Below are positions 7,235 through 12,661 of a DNA stretch of 12,661 nucleotides, piece after piece. Positions within the stretch are counted from its first letter, which is position 1; each line of letters starts with the position of its first letter. Below the pieces are notes generated by a model. It was not told the origin of the DNA and made no database searches. It saw only the letters and a list, made by a program, of their open reading frames with translations. The DNA lies in NCBI GenBank assembly GCA_019307645.1, contig JAFDJF010000025.1, positions 1 through 12,661 of the forward strand. Reading direction: 5' to 3'. The position numbers were made by a program, and so were the translations under genes. The stretch comes from Deltaproteobacteria bacterium. GTDB lineage: Bacteria; Desulfobacterota; DSM-4660; Desulfatiglandales; Desulfatiglandaceae.

Positions 7235-8440
7235 CTACATGTTTCCAGCAACCGCGAAGATGGGCAGGTACATGGCAACAACAATACCGCCTATGGAGCC
7301 GCCAAGGAAGACCATGAGCAGGGGTTCTAACATGGATGTCAGGGCTGCGACAGCGACGTCCACCTCGTCGTCGTAAAAGTCGGCGATTTTGTCAAGCATG
7401 GTGTCGAGTGCACCTGTTGCTTCGCCCACAGCGATCATCTGAGTTACCATGTTGGGGAATATGTCGTTTTGGGAAAGCGGTTCTGCCATGGTTTGTCCTT
7501 CAGAAACGTCTGCACGGACTTCATAAACCACCTCTTCCAGGATAACATTGCCTGATGTCTTGGCACAGATGTCCAGGGCATCCAGGATCGGCACACCACT
7601 GCTGATCATTGTTCCTAAAGTACGTGTAAACCTGGCCACGGCCACCTTTCTTAACAAATTTCCAAATATCGGTAGTTTTAAGGCCAGTGCGTCTGTTTGT
7701 TTTTTTCCAAACGCGGACTTTCTGAATTGCTTGAATCCGATGAAAAGCGCGACCAGAGCAATAATGATATGGAGTATGTAGTTTACAGTAAAATCACTAA
7801 GGTCCACAACAATCTGGGTCGGAAGGGGAAGGGCGTTCCCTCCGCCTTCAAACATCTCCTGGAAGACAGGTATGACGAAAATCATGATCACGCCTAAGAC
7901 TAAAGCTGCAATTACCATGACAACGATTGGATAAGTCATGGCACCCTTTATCTGCGATTTGAGCTTCTCCGCCTTTTCTATATAAGCTGCGAGGCGTTGC
8001 AGAATGGTGTCCAAAATACCCCCGACTTCTCCTGCGGCCACAAGATGTACGAATAGATCATCAAATACATGTGGGTGCTTTTTCAGCGCCTCGTTTAAAC
8101 TGGCGCCACTTTCGACGTCGCCAACAACCTTTTTTAAGAGCAGTCGGAATGTGGGGTTTTCTGTCTGTTCGGCAAGAATGTTGAGGCCCTGGACAAGGGG
8201 AAGACCGGCATCAATCATGGTCGAGAACTGTCTGGTAAAGATAACGAGATCTTTTTTCGTAATTTTGGGTTGAAACAAAGCAATATTTCCAAAAAGGTCC
8301 TTTGGCTTTTCTTTTATCTTTTTGACCTTGAGGTTGCGTCGCTTCAACTGGCTCTGTGCTATCTTTTCATCCGCAGCGTCAAGTTCCCCTTTGAGCTTTC
8401 TGCCTTTCTTGGTTTCAGCAACCCAAGCGTAGACTGGCAT
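7235..8440 (-). CDS. pilC: Type IV pilus / type II secretion inner-membrane platform protein PilC/GspF
   Basis: This is a polytopic inner-membrane protein that forms the base of the pilus assembly machine and works with the PilB/PilT ATPases. The 401 residues match the family length. A cytoplasmic N-terminus (MPVYAWVAETKKGRKLKGEL) leads to two repeated T2SSF domains (about 65-190 and 268-394). Both contain the family signature: FTRQFSTMIDAGLPLVQGL with VAAGEVGGILDTIL, and FTRTLGTMISSGVPILDAL with IAVGEATGALDTML. Membrane segments are at about 168-193, 221-237 and 371-397. AAGGAGG (complement of 8447-8453), six bases before ATG, is the best ribosome binding site in the window. No pilB, pilT, pilD or pilin gene is adjacent in the window, so the gene stands alone here. 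Downstream is the MITE-like element; 7139-7234 shows nothing else. PilC is preferred over GspF from general likeness, but the two are hard to separate. Confidence 0.93.
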   Translation of the reverse strand: MPVYAWVAETKKGRKLKGELDAADEKIAQSQLKRRNLKVKKIKEKPKDLFGNIALFQPKITKKDLVIFTRQFSTMIDAGLPLVQGLNILAEQTENPTFRLLLKKVVGDVESGASLNEALKKHPHVFDDLFVHLVAAGEVGGILDTILQRLAAYIEKAEKLKSQIKGAMTYPIVVMVIAALVLGVIMIFVIPVFQEMFEGGGNALPLPTQIVVDLSDFTVNYILHIIIALVALFIGFKQFRKSAFGKKQTDALALKLPIFGNLLRKVAVARFTRTLGTMISSGVPILDALDICAKTSGNVILEEVVYEVRADVSEGQTMAEPLSQNDIFPNMVTQMIAVGEATGALDTMLDKIADFYDDEVDVAVAALTSMLEPLLMVFLGGSIGGIVVAMYLPIFAVAGNM

Positions 8441-8455
8441 TTTGTTCCTCCTTTG

Positions 8456-9030
8456 GTATCTCCTAGAAAATGATGGGCTTCCCGATCAAGGAGCCATTTA
8501 ATTTACTACTGTTCGAATTGACAGTTTTTGAAGGCCACATCCTGTAATCTGCGTCCCCTGATAAAGGACGGTGTCGTTCTTGATTTAGAAACAGATCCCG
8601 GCTTTTGGAAGGAATGTCACCCTCGAATGTGTTTTATTATGCATTTTTTGTGCCAGATATGGATGGCGCAATCACCGGGGCCGTTTCCACCCCGTGGGGC
8701 CTACCGGCCGGAGGGGATGACATACGATTCGGGGAGAAAATGGCCGTTTCAAGACGGGAATCTGACAGTTTATGGGTATGGAAATCTTCATCCCTTGAGT
8801 TAAACAACCCTACTCCAATTTTGCTGATTGGTCCGTCTTATCAGTTAGTTGGATCTTCTACACTTGCCTGACTGAATTGTTCCGGCCAGCCGGGAAAAGG
8901 ACGGCCACAGTCAAAAAGTATAATTTGGCTATTTTACCGTGTGAACGGATTTGATAACTAAAAATGGTACGGCAAATATAATTGCACGGGCAAACCGTGT
9001 CAAGAAATCCATACCTTTTCAGAATTATTC
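8456..9030. other. Long intergenic region without a supported gene
   Basis: This region separates divergent pilC and the biotin-carrier operon. Several short open frames occur but none has a recognisable motif or ribosome binding site. A TTGACA (8518-8523) with TGTAAT (8543-8548) is a poor plus-strand promoter match because its spacer is 19 bases. A GC-rich patch (about 8674-8716) contains CCCC-GT-GGGG (8690-8699) and the palindrome CCGGCCGG (8704-8711). Hairpins are possible at 8869-8913 (TGACTG/CAGTCA) and at 8982-9003 (CACGG-GCAAA-CCGTG, extended by TTG/CAA). It may be a decayed gene or regulatory DNA. Confidence 0.4.
8640..8655 (-). promoter_or_regulatory. Candidate sigma-54 (RpoN) promoter upstream of pilC
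   Basis: Read on the minus strand, TGGCACAAAAAATGCA has the -24 GG and -12 GC exactly ten bases apart, and differs from the consensus TGGCACG-N4-TTGCA at only two positions. It would give a start near 8628 and a leader of about 190 bases to pilC. RpoN control of pilus genes is known in many proteobacteria. No activator site was identified. Confidence 0.4.
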
Positions 9031-9061
9031 TTGACAAAGATAATATATTGAATGATATATA
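9031..9061 (+). promoter_or_regulatory. Probable promoter of the biotin carrier / carboxyltransferase / mutase operon
   Basis: TTGACA (9031-9036) is a perfect -35. The -10 is less clear, with AT-rich candidates such as ATATAT (9055-9060) at 18-base spacing or TGATAT (9053-9058) at 16. The leader to the first gene would be about 115 bases and includes a small hairpin, AACCG/CGGTT (9076-9080/9087-9091). Confidence 0.4.
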
Positions 9062-9183
9062 GCCCTTTTAATAAGAACCGGCTACGCGGTTTGTATGGGT
9101 AAAAGAACCTGAAGGCTTTTGGTGTAAATCCCTTTGAACTGACCGCGCCTGGTTAAAACAAATCAACATAGGAGGTATTGGCT

Positions 9184-9396
9184 GTGAGTGAAATTAAAGC
9201 CCCGATGGCTGGAAAGATAATCGACATAAAGGTGAATGTTGGTGACGCGATAAACGAAGGAGATGAGGTTGTGATTCTTGAGGCCATGAAGATGGAACTG
9301 CCCGTGGTTGCCGAGGAATCAGGCACAGTAAAAGAGATAAACTGCAGTAAAGGCGAAGGCGTAGAGGGTGAGGCTGTTCTGGTCGTTCTTGAGTAA
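9184..9396 (+). CDS. Stand-alone biotin carboxyl carrier (biotinyl/lipoyl attachment) domain protein
   Basis: This is a carrier domain for a biotin-dependent acyl-CoA carboxylase, decarboxylase or transcarboxylase: biotin on a lysine shuttles CO2 between partial reactions. At 70 residues it is only the attachment fold, lacking the Pro/Ala-rich linker of longer carriers. The biotinylation motif is EAMKME with the target Lys at about residue 36, midway between two half-repeats (APMAGKIIDIKVNVGDAINEGD and VVAEESGTVKEINCSKGEGVEGE). The N-terminal SEIKAPMAG is typical of acyl-CoA carboxylase carriers. I chose GTG at 9184 because AGGAGG (9170-9175) is 8 bases away. The upstream TTG at 9178 is only two bases from it. 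It is the first gene of the operon, 75 bases ahead of the carboxyltransferase. Lipoate attachment is less likely because the motif is MKM and the neighbour is a carboxyltransferase. Confidence 0.92.
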   Translation: MSEIKAPMAGKIIDIKVNVGDAINEGDEVVILEAMKMELPVVAEESGTVKEINCSKGEGVEGEAVLVVLE

Positions 9397-9436
9397 AGGC
9401 TGTTTATAACCCCGGAGATATTGACGACATGTTTTT

Positions 9437-9471
9437 CCCTGTGCGGGGACTGCCCTGGGAGGGGTTTTTTT
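9437..9471 (+). promoter_or_regulatory. Hairpin with T7 tract at the carrier/carboxyltransferase junction
   Basis: CCCT (9437-9440) can pair with AGGG (9460-9463) around an inner GGG-N5-CCC hairpin (9445-9455), or CCCT (9453-9456) with the same AGGG. Seven Ts (9465-9471) follow and end at the ATG of the next gene. The ribosome binding site GGGAGGGG (9457-9464) is part of the stem, so folding could weaken transcription or translation of the carboxyltransferase. The stems are short, so this is tentative. Confidence 0.3.
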
Positions 9472-11022
9472 ATGGACATAGAAGAAAAAATCGCAGAACT
9501 GGAAAGAAGGAATCGTGAGGCTGAACTGGGGGGCGGCGAGAAGCGAATTGAAGCTCAGCATGCCAAGGGAAAGATGACTGCAAGGGAGAGGATTGATTAT
9601 CTTCTTGATGAGGGCTCTTTCCAGGAGATAGACAAATTTGTTGTCCACCGGTGTTACGATTTCGGGATGGAGAAGAAGAAATTTCCCGGTGATGGGGTCG
9701 TGACGGGCTATGGTACGGTGGACGGGAAGCTTGTTTTTATCTTTTCTCAGGATTTTACGGTGCTGGGCGGTTCTCTAAGCGGGGCGTTTGGAGAAAAGGT
9801 GTGCAAGGTCATGGACCTGGCGCTTAAAAACCGTGCGCCTGTCATTGGGTTGAATGACTCAGGAGGTGCCAGGATTCAGGAGGGAGTCGTAAGCCTTGGG
9901 AGTTACGGGGAGATATTCAAACGCAATGTCTGGTCATCCGGTGTTATTCCTCAGATCTCGGTCATCATGGGCCCCTGTGCCGGAGGTGCGGTTTATTCTC
10001 CGGCCTTGACGGATTTCATTGTCATGGTCAAAAAGACCAGCAACATGTTCATAACAGGCCCTGATGTCATAAAGGCGGTTACCTCCGAAGAGGTGACGGC
10101 CGAAGAACTCGGCGGTGCCATGAGCCACAACACCAAGAGCGGCGTGGCCCATTTTGCAGAGGAATCCGACAAGGACGCTCTTGACAGGGTCAAACAGCTT
10201 CTTGAGTATCTGCCCAGGAATTGCTGGAAGTCGCCCCGTAGTATTGTATGCACGGATGACCCTGAACGGACAGATAAATCCCTGAACGATGTGGTTCCGA
10301 CCAACCCCAGGATGCCATATGACATAAAGGATATTATCCAGAAGGTTCTGGATCATTGTGAGTTTATGGAGGTGCAGAAACACTTTGCAAAGAACATGGT
10401 GGTGGGTTTTGGTCGTTTGAAGGGGACAGTGGTTGGAATTGTCGCCAATCAGCCCAAATTTCTGGCAGGGTGCCTTGATATCAACGCCTCTGTAAAATGT
10501 GCCAGATTTGTACGGACCTGTGATGCCTTTAATATCCCGATTGTTACATTTGTGGATGTGCCGGGGTTTCTGCCCGGAGTCAACCAGGAGTACGGCGGCA
10601 TTATCAAGCACGGGTCCAAGATCATCTATGCCTATTGTGAGGCCACGGTGCCAAAGATCACGGTTGTCACCCGCAAGGCCTATGGCGGTGCCTATGACGT
10701 AATGTCCAGCAAGCATCATGGTGGTGATATCAACTATGCCTATCCCACTGCCGAGATAGCGGTCATGGGCCCTGAGGGAGCGGTAAACATCGTGTTCAAG
10801 AAAGAGATTGCCGCGGCGGAAGATCCTGGGGCGACCAGGCAGAAGCTTATTGAAGAGTACAGGAACAACTTTGCCAGTCCATTCAAGGCTGCGGAGCTGG
10901 GCTACATTGACCAGATCATATTTCCGGAGAACACCCGGCCAAGGTTGATAAAGGCCCTGCAGATGCTCAAGCACAAAAAGGATTCCCTCCCTGAAAGACG
11001 CCATGGAAATATCCCGCTTTAA
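9472..11022 (+). CDS. Biotin-dependent acyl-CoA carboxyltransferase (methylmalonyl-CoA decarboxylase alpha / propionyl-CoA carboxylase beta type)
   Basis: It transfers carboxyl between biotin and an acyl-CoA, most likely propionyl-CoA/methylmalonyl-CoA, in the cytoplasm. The 516 residues match the family. The N-terminal half has [21 protein letters not shown] and the acyl-CoA site [10 protein letters not shown] (119-128), then [16 protein letters not shown] (157-172) and [25 protein letters not shown]. The C-terminal half has [32 protein letters not shown] and [18 protein letters not shown]. The ending HGNIPL is like that of anaerobic methylmalonyl-CoA decarboxylase alpha subunits. ATG at 9472 has GGGAGGGG seven bases upstream; an earlier TTG at 9421 would add 17 unlikely residues. 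A carrier gene precedes it and methylmalonyl-CoA mutase follows, which supports the methylmalonyl role. No biotin carboxylase or membrane decarboxylase subunit is in view, so carboxylase, decarboxylase and transcarboxylase roles remain open. Confidence 0.93.
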   Translation: MDIEEKIAELERRNREAELGGGEKRIEAQHAKGKMTARERIDYLLDEGSFQEIDKFVVHRCYDFGMEKKKFPGDGVVTGYGTVDGKLVFIFSQDFTVLGGSLSGAFGEKVCKVMDLALKNRAPVIGLNDSGGARIQEGVVSLGSYGEIFKRNVWSSGVIPQISVIMGPCAGGAVYSPALTDFIVMVKKTSNMFITGPDVIKAVTSEEVTAEELGGAMSHNTKSGVAHFAEESDKDALDRVKQLLEYLPRNCWKSPRSIVCTDDPERTDKSLNDVVPTNPRMPYDIKDIIQKVLDHCEFMEVQKHFAKNMVVGFGRLKGTVVGIVANQPKFLAGCLDINASVKCARFVRTCDAFNIPIVTFVDVPGFLPGVNQEYGGIIKHGSKIIYAYCEATVPKITVVTRKAYGGAYDVMSSKHHGGDINYAYPTAEIAVMGPEGAVNIVFKKEIAAAEDPGATRQKLIEEYRNNFASPFKAAELGYIDQIIFPENTRPRLIKALQMLKHKKDSLPERRHGNIPL

Positions 11023-11061
11023 AGAGATCTCAGCAACCCTTAAACCAGACGGATAAAATTA

Positions 11062-11127
11062 AAGGTGTACGGTATACGGTACAAGGTTTACGGTATAAGG
11101 TGTATGGTAAAAGGTATACGGTAAAAA
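11062..11127 (+). repeat. Degenerate GGTNTACGGTA micro-repeat tract
   Basis: Between the carboxyltransferase and mutase genes lies a run of about six imperfect units such as AAGGTGTACGGTATACGG, CAAGGTTTACGGTATAAGG and AAGGTATACGGTAAAA. The units resemble AAGGTTCACGGTT seen at 6653 and 6847. The tract is entirely intergenic and supplies the left arm of the hairpin described next. Confidence 0.7.
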
Positions 11128-11168
11128 AATAGAATCTATCTTACACCCTACACTTTATACCTTTTTTT
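11092..11168 (+). terminator. Possible intrinsic terminator or attenuator before the mutase gene
   Basis: Left arm GGTATAAGGTGTATGGT (11092-11108) can pair with ACCCTACACTTTATACC (11145-11161): 15 Watson-Crick pairs, one G-U and one mismatch, with a 36-base loop. Seven Ts (11162-11168) follow directly, and the mutase ribosome binding site AGGAGG begins at 11171. The stem is AT-rich and the loop large, so strong termination is doubtful. Other repeat units to the left could pair with the same right arm, allowing alternative folds. Confidence 0.4.
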
Positions 11169-11181
11169 ATAGGAGGGTGTC

Positions 11182-12661
11182 ATGTCTAGTCAAAATGCAA
11201 ACGAAGGTCTGTCGGATATATTAAATAAATGGACAGAGGGCGTGGAACAGAAGCTGGAAAAGCGTCCGGAAAGAAAGCCGGATTTTATCAATACATCCGG
11301 GATCCCGGTAAAAAGGCTCTATACGCCTATTGACCACACGGATGATGACTATTTGTCTGAGATCGGTTTGCCCGGAGAATACCCATTCACCAGAGGTGCT
11401 CAGCCCACCATGTACAGGGGTCGTTACTGGACCATGAGGATGTATGCGGGCTTTGCCACTGCCGAGGAATCCAACAGACGATACAAGTTTCTTCTTGATC
11501 AGGGTCAAACAGGATTGTCCGTTGCTTTCGACCTCCCGACTCAAATAGGTTATGATTCTGACAGCGAGATGTCCATTGGTGAAGTGGGGAAGGTTGGGGT
11601 TGCCATTGATTCTCTCAAGGATATGGAGACCCTTTTTGATGGCATACCCCTGGGTAAGGTCAGCACTTCTATGACCATCAATGCGCCGGCAGCTGTTTTG
11701 CTGGCCATGTACATTGCTGTCGCAGAAAAGCAGGGTGTGCCGGCGGATAAATTGAGGGGTACCATACAGAATGATATTTTAAAAGAATACTCATCAAGAG
11801 GGACATATATATTTCCGCCAAAACCTTCCATGCGGATTATCACTGACATATTCTCATACTGCGCAGAAGATGTCCCTTTGTGGAACACGATCAGTATCAG
11901 CGGGTATCATATCAGAGAGGCAGGTTCAACAGCCGTGCAGGAGGTGGCCTTTACTCTGGCAAACGGTATTTCTTACGTTGAGGCGGCCCAGCAGGTCGGT
12001 CTTGATGTGGACACCTTTGGCCCCAGGCTTTCGTTCTTTTTCAATTCCCATCTGGATTTTTTTGAGGAAATTGCAAAATTCAGGGCTGCCCGGCGGTTGT
12101 GGGCCAAAATCATGAAGGAAAGGTTCAATGCCAAGAACCCCAGATCACAGATGGTTCGTTTTCATACACAGACCGCTGGATGTACACTGACAGCACAGCA
12201 GCCCAAAAACAATATCGTACGTGTTGCCTTTCAGGCGTTGTCTGCAGTCCTGGGAGGCACCCAGTCCCTGCATACAAATTCCATGGATGAAGCCTTGTGC
12301 CTTCCTTCGGAAGAGGCTGTCCAGGTTGCACTCCGTACACAGCAACTAATCGCTAATGAGTCAGGAGTGGCGGACACGGTCGATCCCCTGGCCGGATCAT
12401 ATTTCATAGAATCTCTGACCACGGAAATATGTGACAGGGCAGAGGAATACATTAAAAAAATAGATGAAATGGGCGGCGCTGTTTCTGCCATTGAGCAGGG
12501 TTATGTCCAGCGCGAAATCCAGGATAGTGCATACAGATATCAGCGTGAGATCGAGCAGGGGGAGAGGGTCGTCATCGGACTGAATAAATTCCAGTTGGAA
12601 GAGGAAAAACCGACCAATCTCCTTAGAGTAGATCCCTCGGTTCGAGTCGATCAGGTCGAGA
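11182..12661 (+). CDS. mcmA: Methylmalonyl-CoA mutase, large (catalytic) subunit, N-terminal part; cut by the window edge
   Basis: This adenosylcobalamin enzyme interconverts methylmalonyl-CoA and succinyl-CoA. 493 codons are present without interruption and the gene continues past the right edge. The N-terminus ([19 protein letters not shown], then [20 protein letters not shown]) is that of the separate alpha subunit found where the B12-binding domain is a different protein. Residues known from the Propionibacterium enzyme (Tyr89, Gln197, Arg207, His244) fall one position earlier here: Tyr88 in MRMYAGF, Gln196 in TIQNDIL, Arg206 in [10 protein letters not shown] and His243 in SGYHIREAG. Keeping the Tyr and Arg favours methylmalonyl-CoA over isobutyryl-CoA or other mutases. 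Further hallmarks are [28 protein letters not shown] and [18 protein letters not shown] at 11182 has AGGAGG five bases upstream. A separate B12-binding subunit, epimerase and a MeaB/ArgK-type chaperone would be expected further downstream, but this is inference. Confidence 0.96.
   Translation, partial: MSSQNANEGLSDILNKWTEGVEQKLEKRPERKPDFINTSGIPVKRLYTPIDHTDDDYLSEIGLPGEYPFTRGAQPTMYRGRYWTMRMYAGFATAEESNRRYKFLLDQGQTGLSVAFDLPTQIGYDSDSEMSIGEVGKVGVAIDSLKDMETLFDGIPLGKVSTSMTINAPAAVLLAMYIAVAEKQGVPADKLRGTIQNDILKEYSSRGTYIFPPKPSMRIITDIFSYCAEDVPLWNTISISGYHIREAGSTAVQEVAFTLANGISYVEAAQQVGLDVDTFGPRLSFFFNSHLDFFEEIAKFRAARRLWAKIMKERFNAKNPRSQMVRFHTQTAGCTLTAQQPKNNIVRVAFQALSAVLGGTQSLHTNSMDEALCLPSEEAVQVALRTQQLIANESGVADTVDPLAGSYFIESLTTEICDRAEEYIKKIDEMGGAVSAIEQGYVQREIQDSAYRYQREIEQGERVVIGLNKFQLEEEKPTNLLRVDPSVRVDQVE

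Noticed and set aside
7087..7284. 65-codon minus-strand open frame over the end of pilC and part of the palindrome
   Set aside because: It starts in a shifted frame within pilC and ends inside the MITE-like element; no motif.
8528..8871. Two overlapping plus-strand open frames in the pilC/biotin-carrier gap (91 and 88 codons)
   Set aside because: They overlap each other in different frames, have odd composition, no recognised domain and no convincing ribosome binding site.
9934..11004. Long 356-codon open frame on the minus strand
   Set aside because: It lies fully antisense to the clearly conserved carboxyltransferase gene and has no recognisable motif or ribosome binding site; it is a by-product of codon use.
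11062..11127. CRISPR array or tandem minisatellite in the carboxyltransferase/mutase gap
   Set aside because: The units are short, variable and contiguous without spacers, so this is not CRISPR; the units are also too degenerate for a regular minisatellite.
11418..11451. Met in MRMYAGF of the mutase as a changed specificity
   Set aside because: The substrate-defining Tyr and Arg positions are kept, and Met before the Tyr is, as far as I recall, common in two-subunit mutases, so no change of substrate is claimed.

Overview
The window (about 12.7 kb, intermediate GC) reads as chromosomal sequence of a Desulfobacterota-type bacterium, most likely a propionate- or methylmalonyl-CoA-metabolising sulfate reducer or syntroph of the Desulfobacterales kind. 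This rests on the divergent DnaA, the fused B12-type radical SAM/DUF2344 protein next to RNase G, and a carboxyltransferase plus methylmalonyl-CoA mutase cluster. It is inferred from protein character only; there is no rRNA or tRNA in the window.

Layout, left to right. Positions 1-250 are a leader with a probable promoter and weak DnaA-box-like sites. Then come dnaA (251-1603, +) and a small two-helix membrane protein overlapping it by ATGA (1600-1857, +). A gap rich in inverted repeats leads into a small zinc-ribbon-like protein (2213-2419, +), whose natural start appears to lie upstream in another frame. Convergent to it are two minus-strand genes: a B12-binding radical SAM protein fused to DUF2344 (4105-6615) followed by ribonuclease G/E (2562-4094). 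The next gap (6616-7234) holds short GGTTCACGGTT-type repeats and a 143-bp imperfect palindrome flanked by ATTT, which looks like a MITE. A lone minus-strand pilC/gspF-type gene (7235-8440) has a strong ribosome binding site and a good sigma-54-like sequence about 200 bp upstream. After roughly 740 bp of mostly non-coding DNA, a plus-strand operon begins: a 70-residue biotin carrier (9184-9396), a biotin-dependent acyl-CoA carboxyltransferase (9472-11022) and the large subunit of methylmalonyl-CoA mutase (from 11182, running off the right edge).

The last three genes form a coherent unit. The biotin domain carries CO2 to or from the carboxyltransferase, which interconverts propionyl-CoA and methylmalonyl-CoA, and the B12-dependent mutase interconverts methylmalonyl-CoA and succinyl-CoA. 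No biotin carboxylase, epimerase or small B12-binding mutase subunit is inside the window. Both intergenic junctions of this operon contain a potential hairpin followed by seven Ts just before the next gene, suggesting attenuation or differential expression.

Most noteworthy non-genic signals are the MITE-like palindrome (6988-7138), the nested inverted repeats that would bury the start of the zinc-ribbon gene (2067-2143), the apparent frameshift there, and the micro-repeat family shared by two distant intergenic regions. No clearly new multi-gene system is evident.
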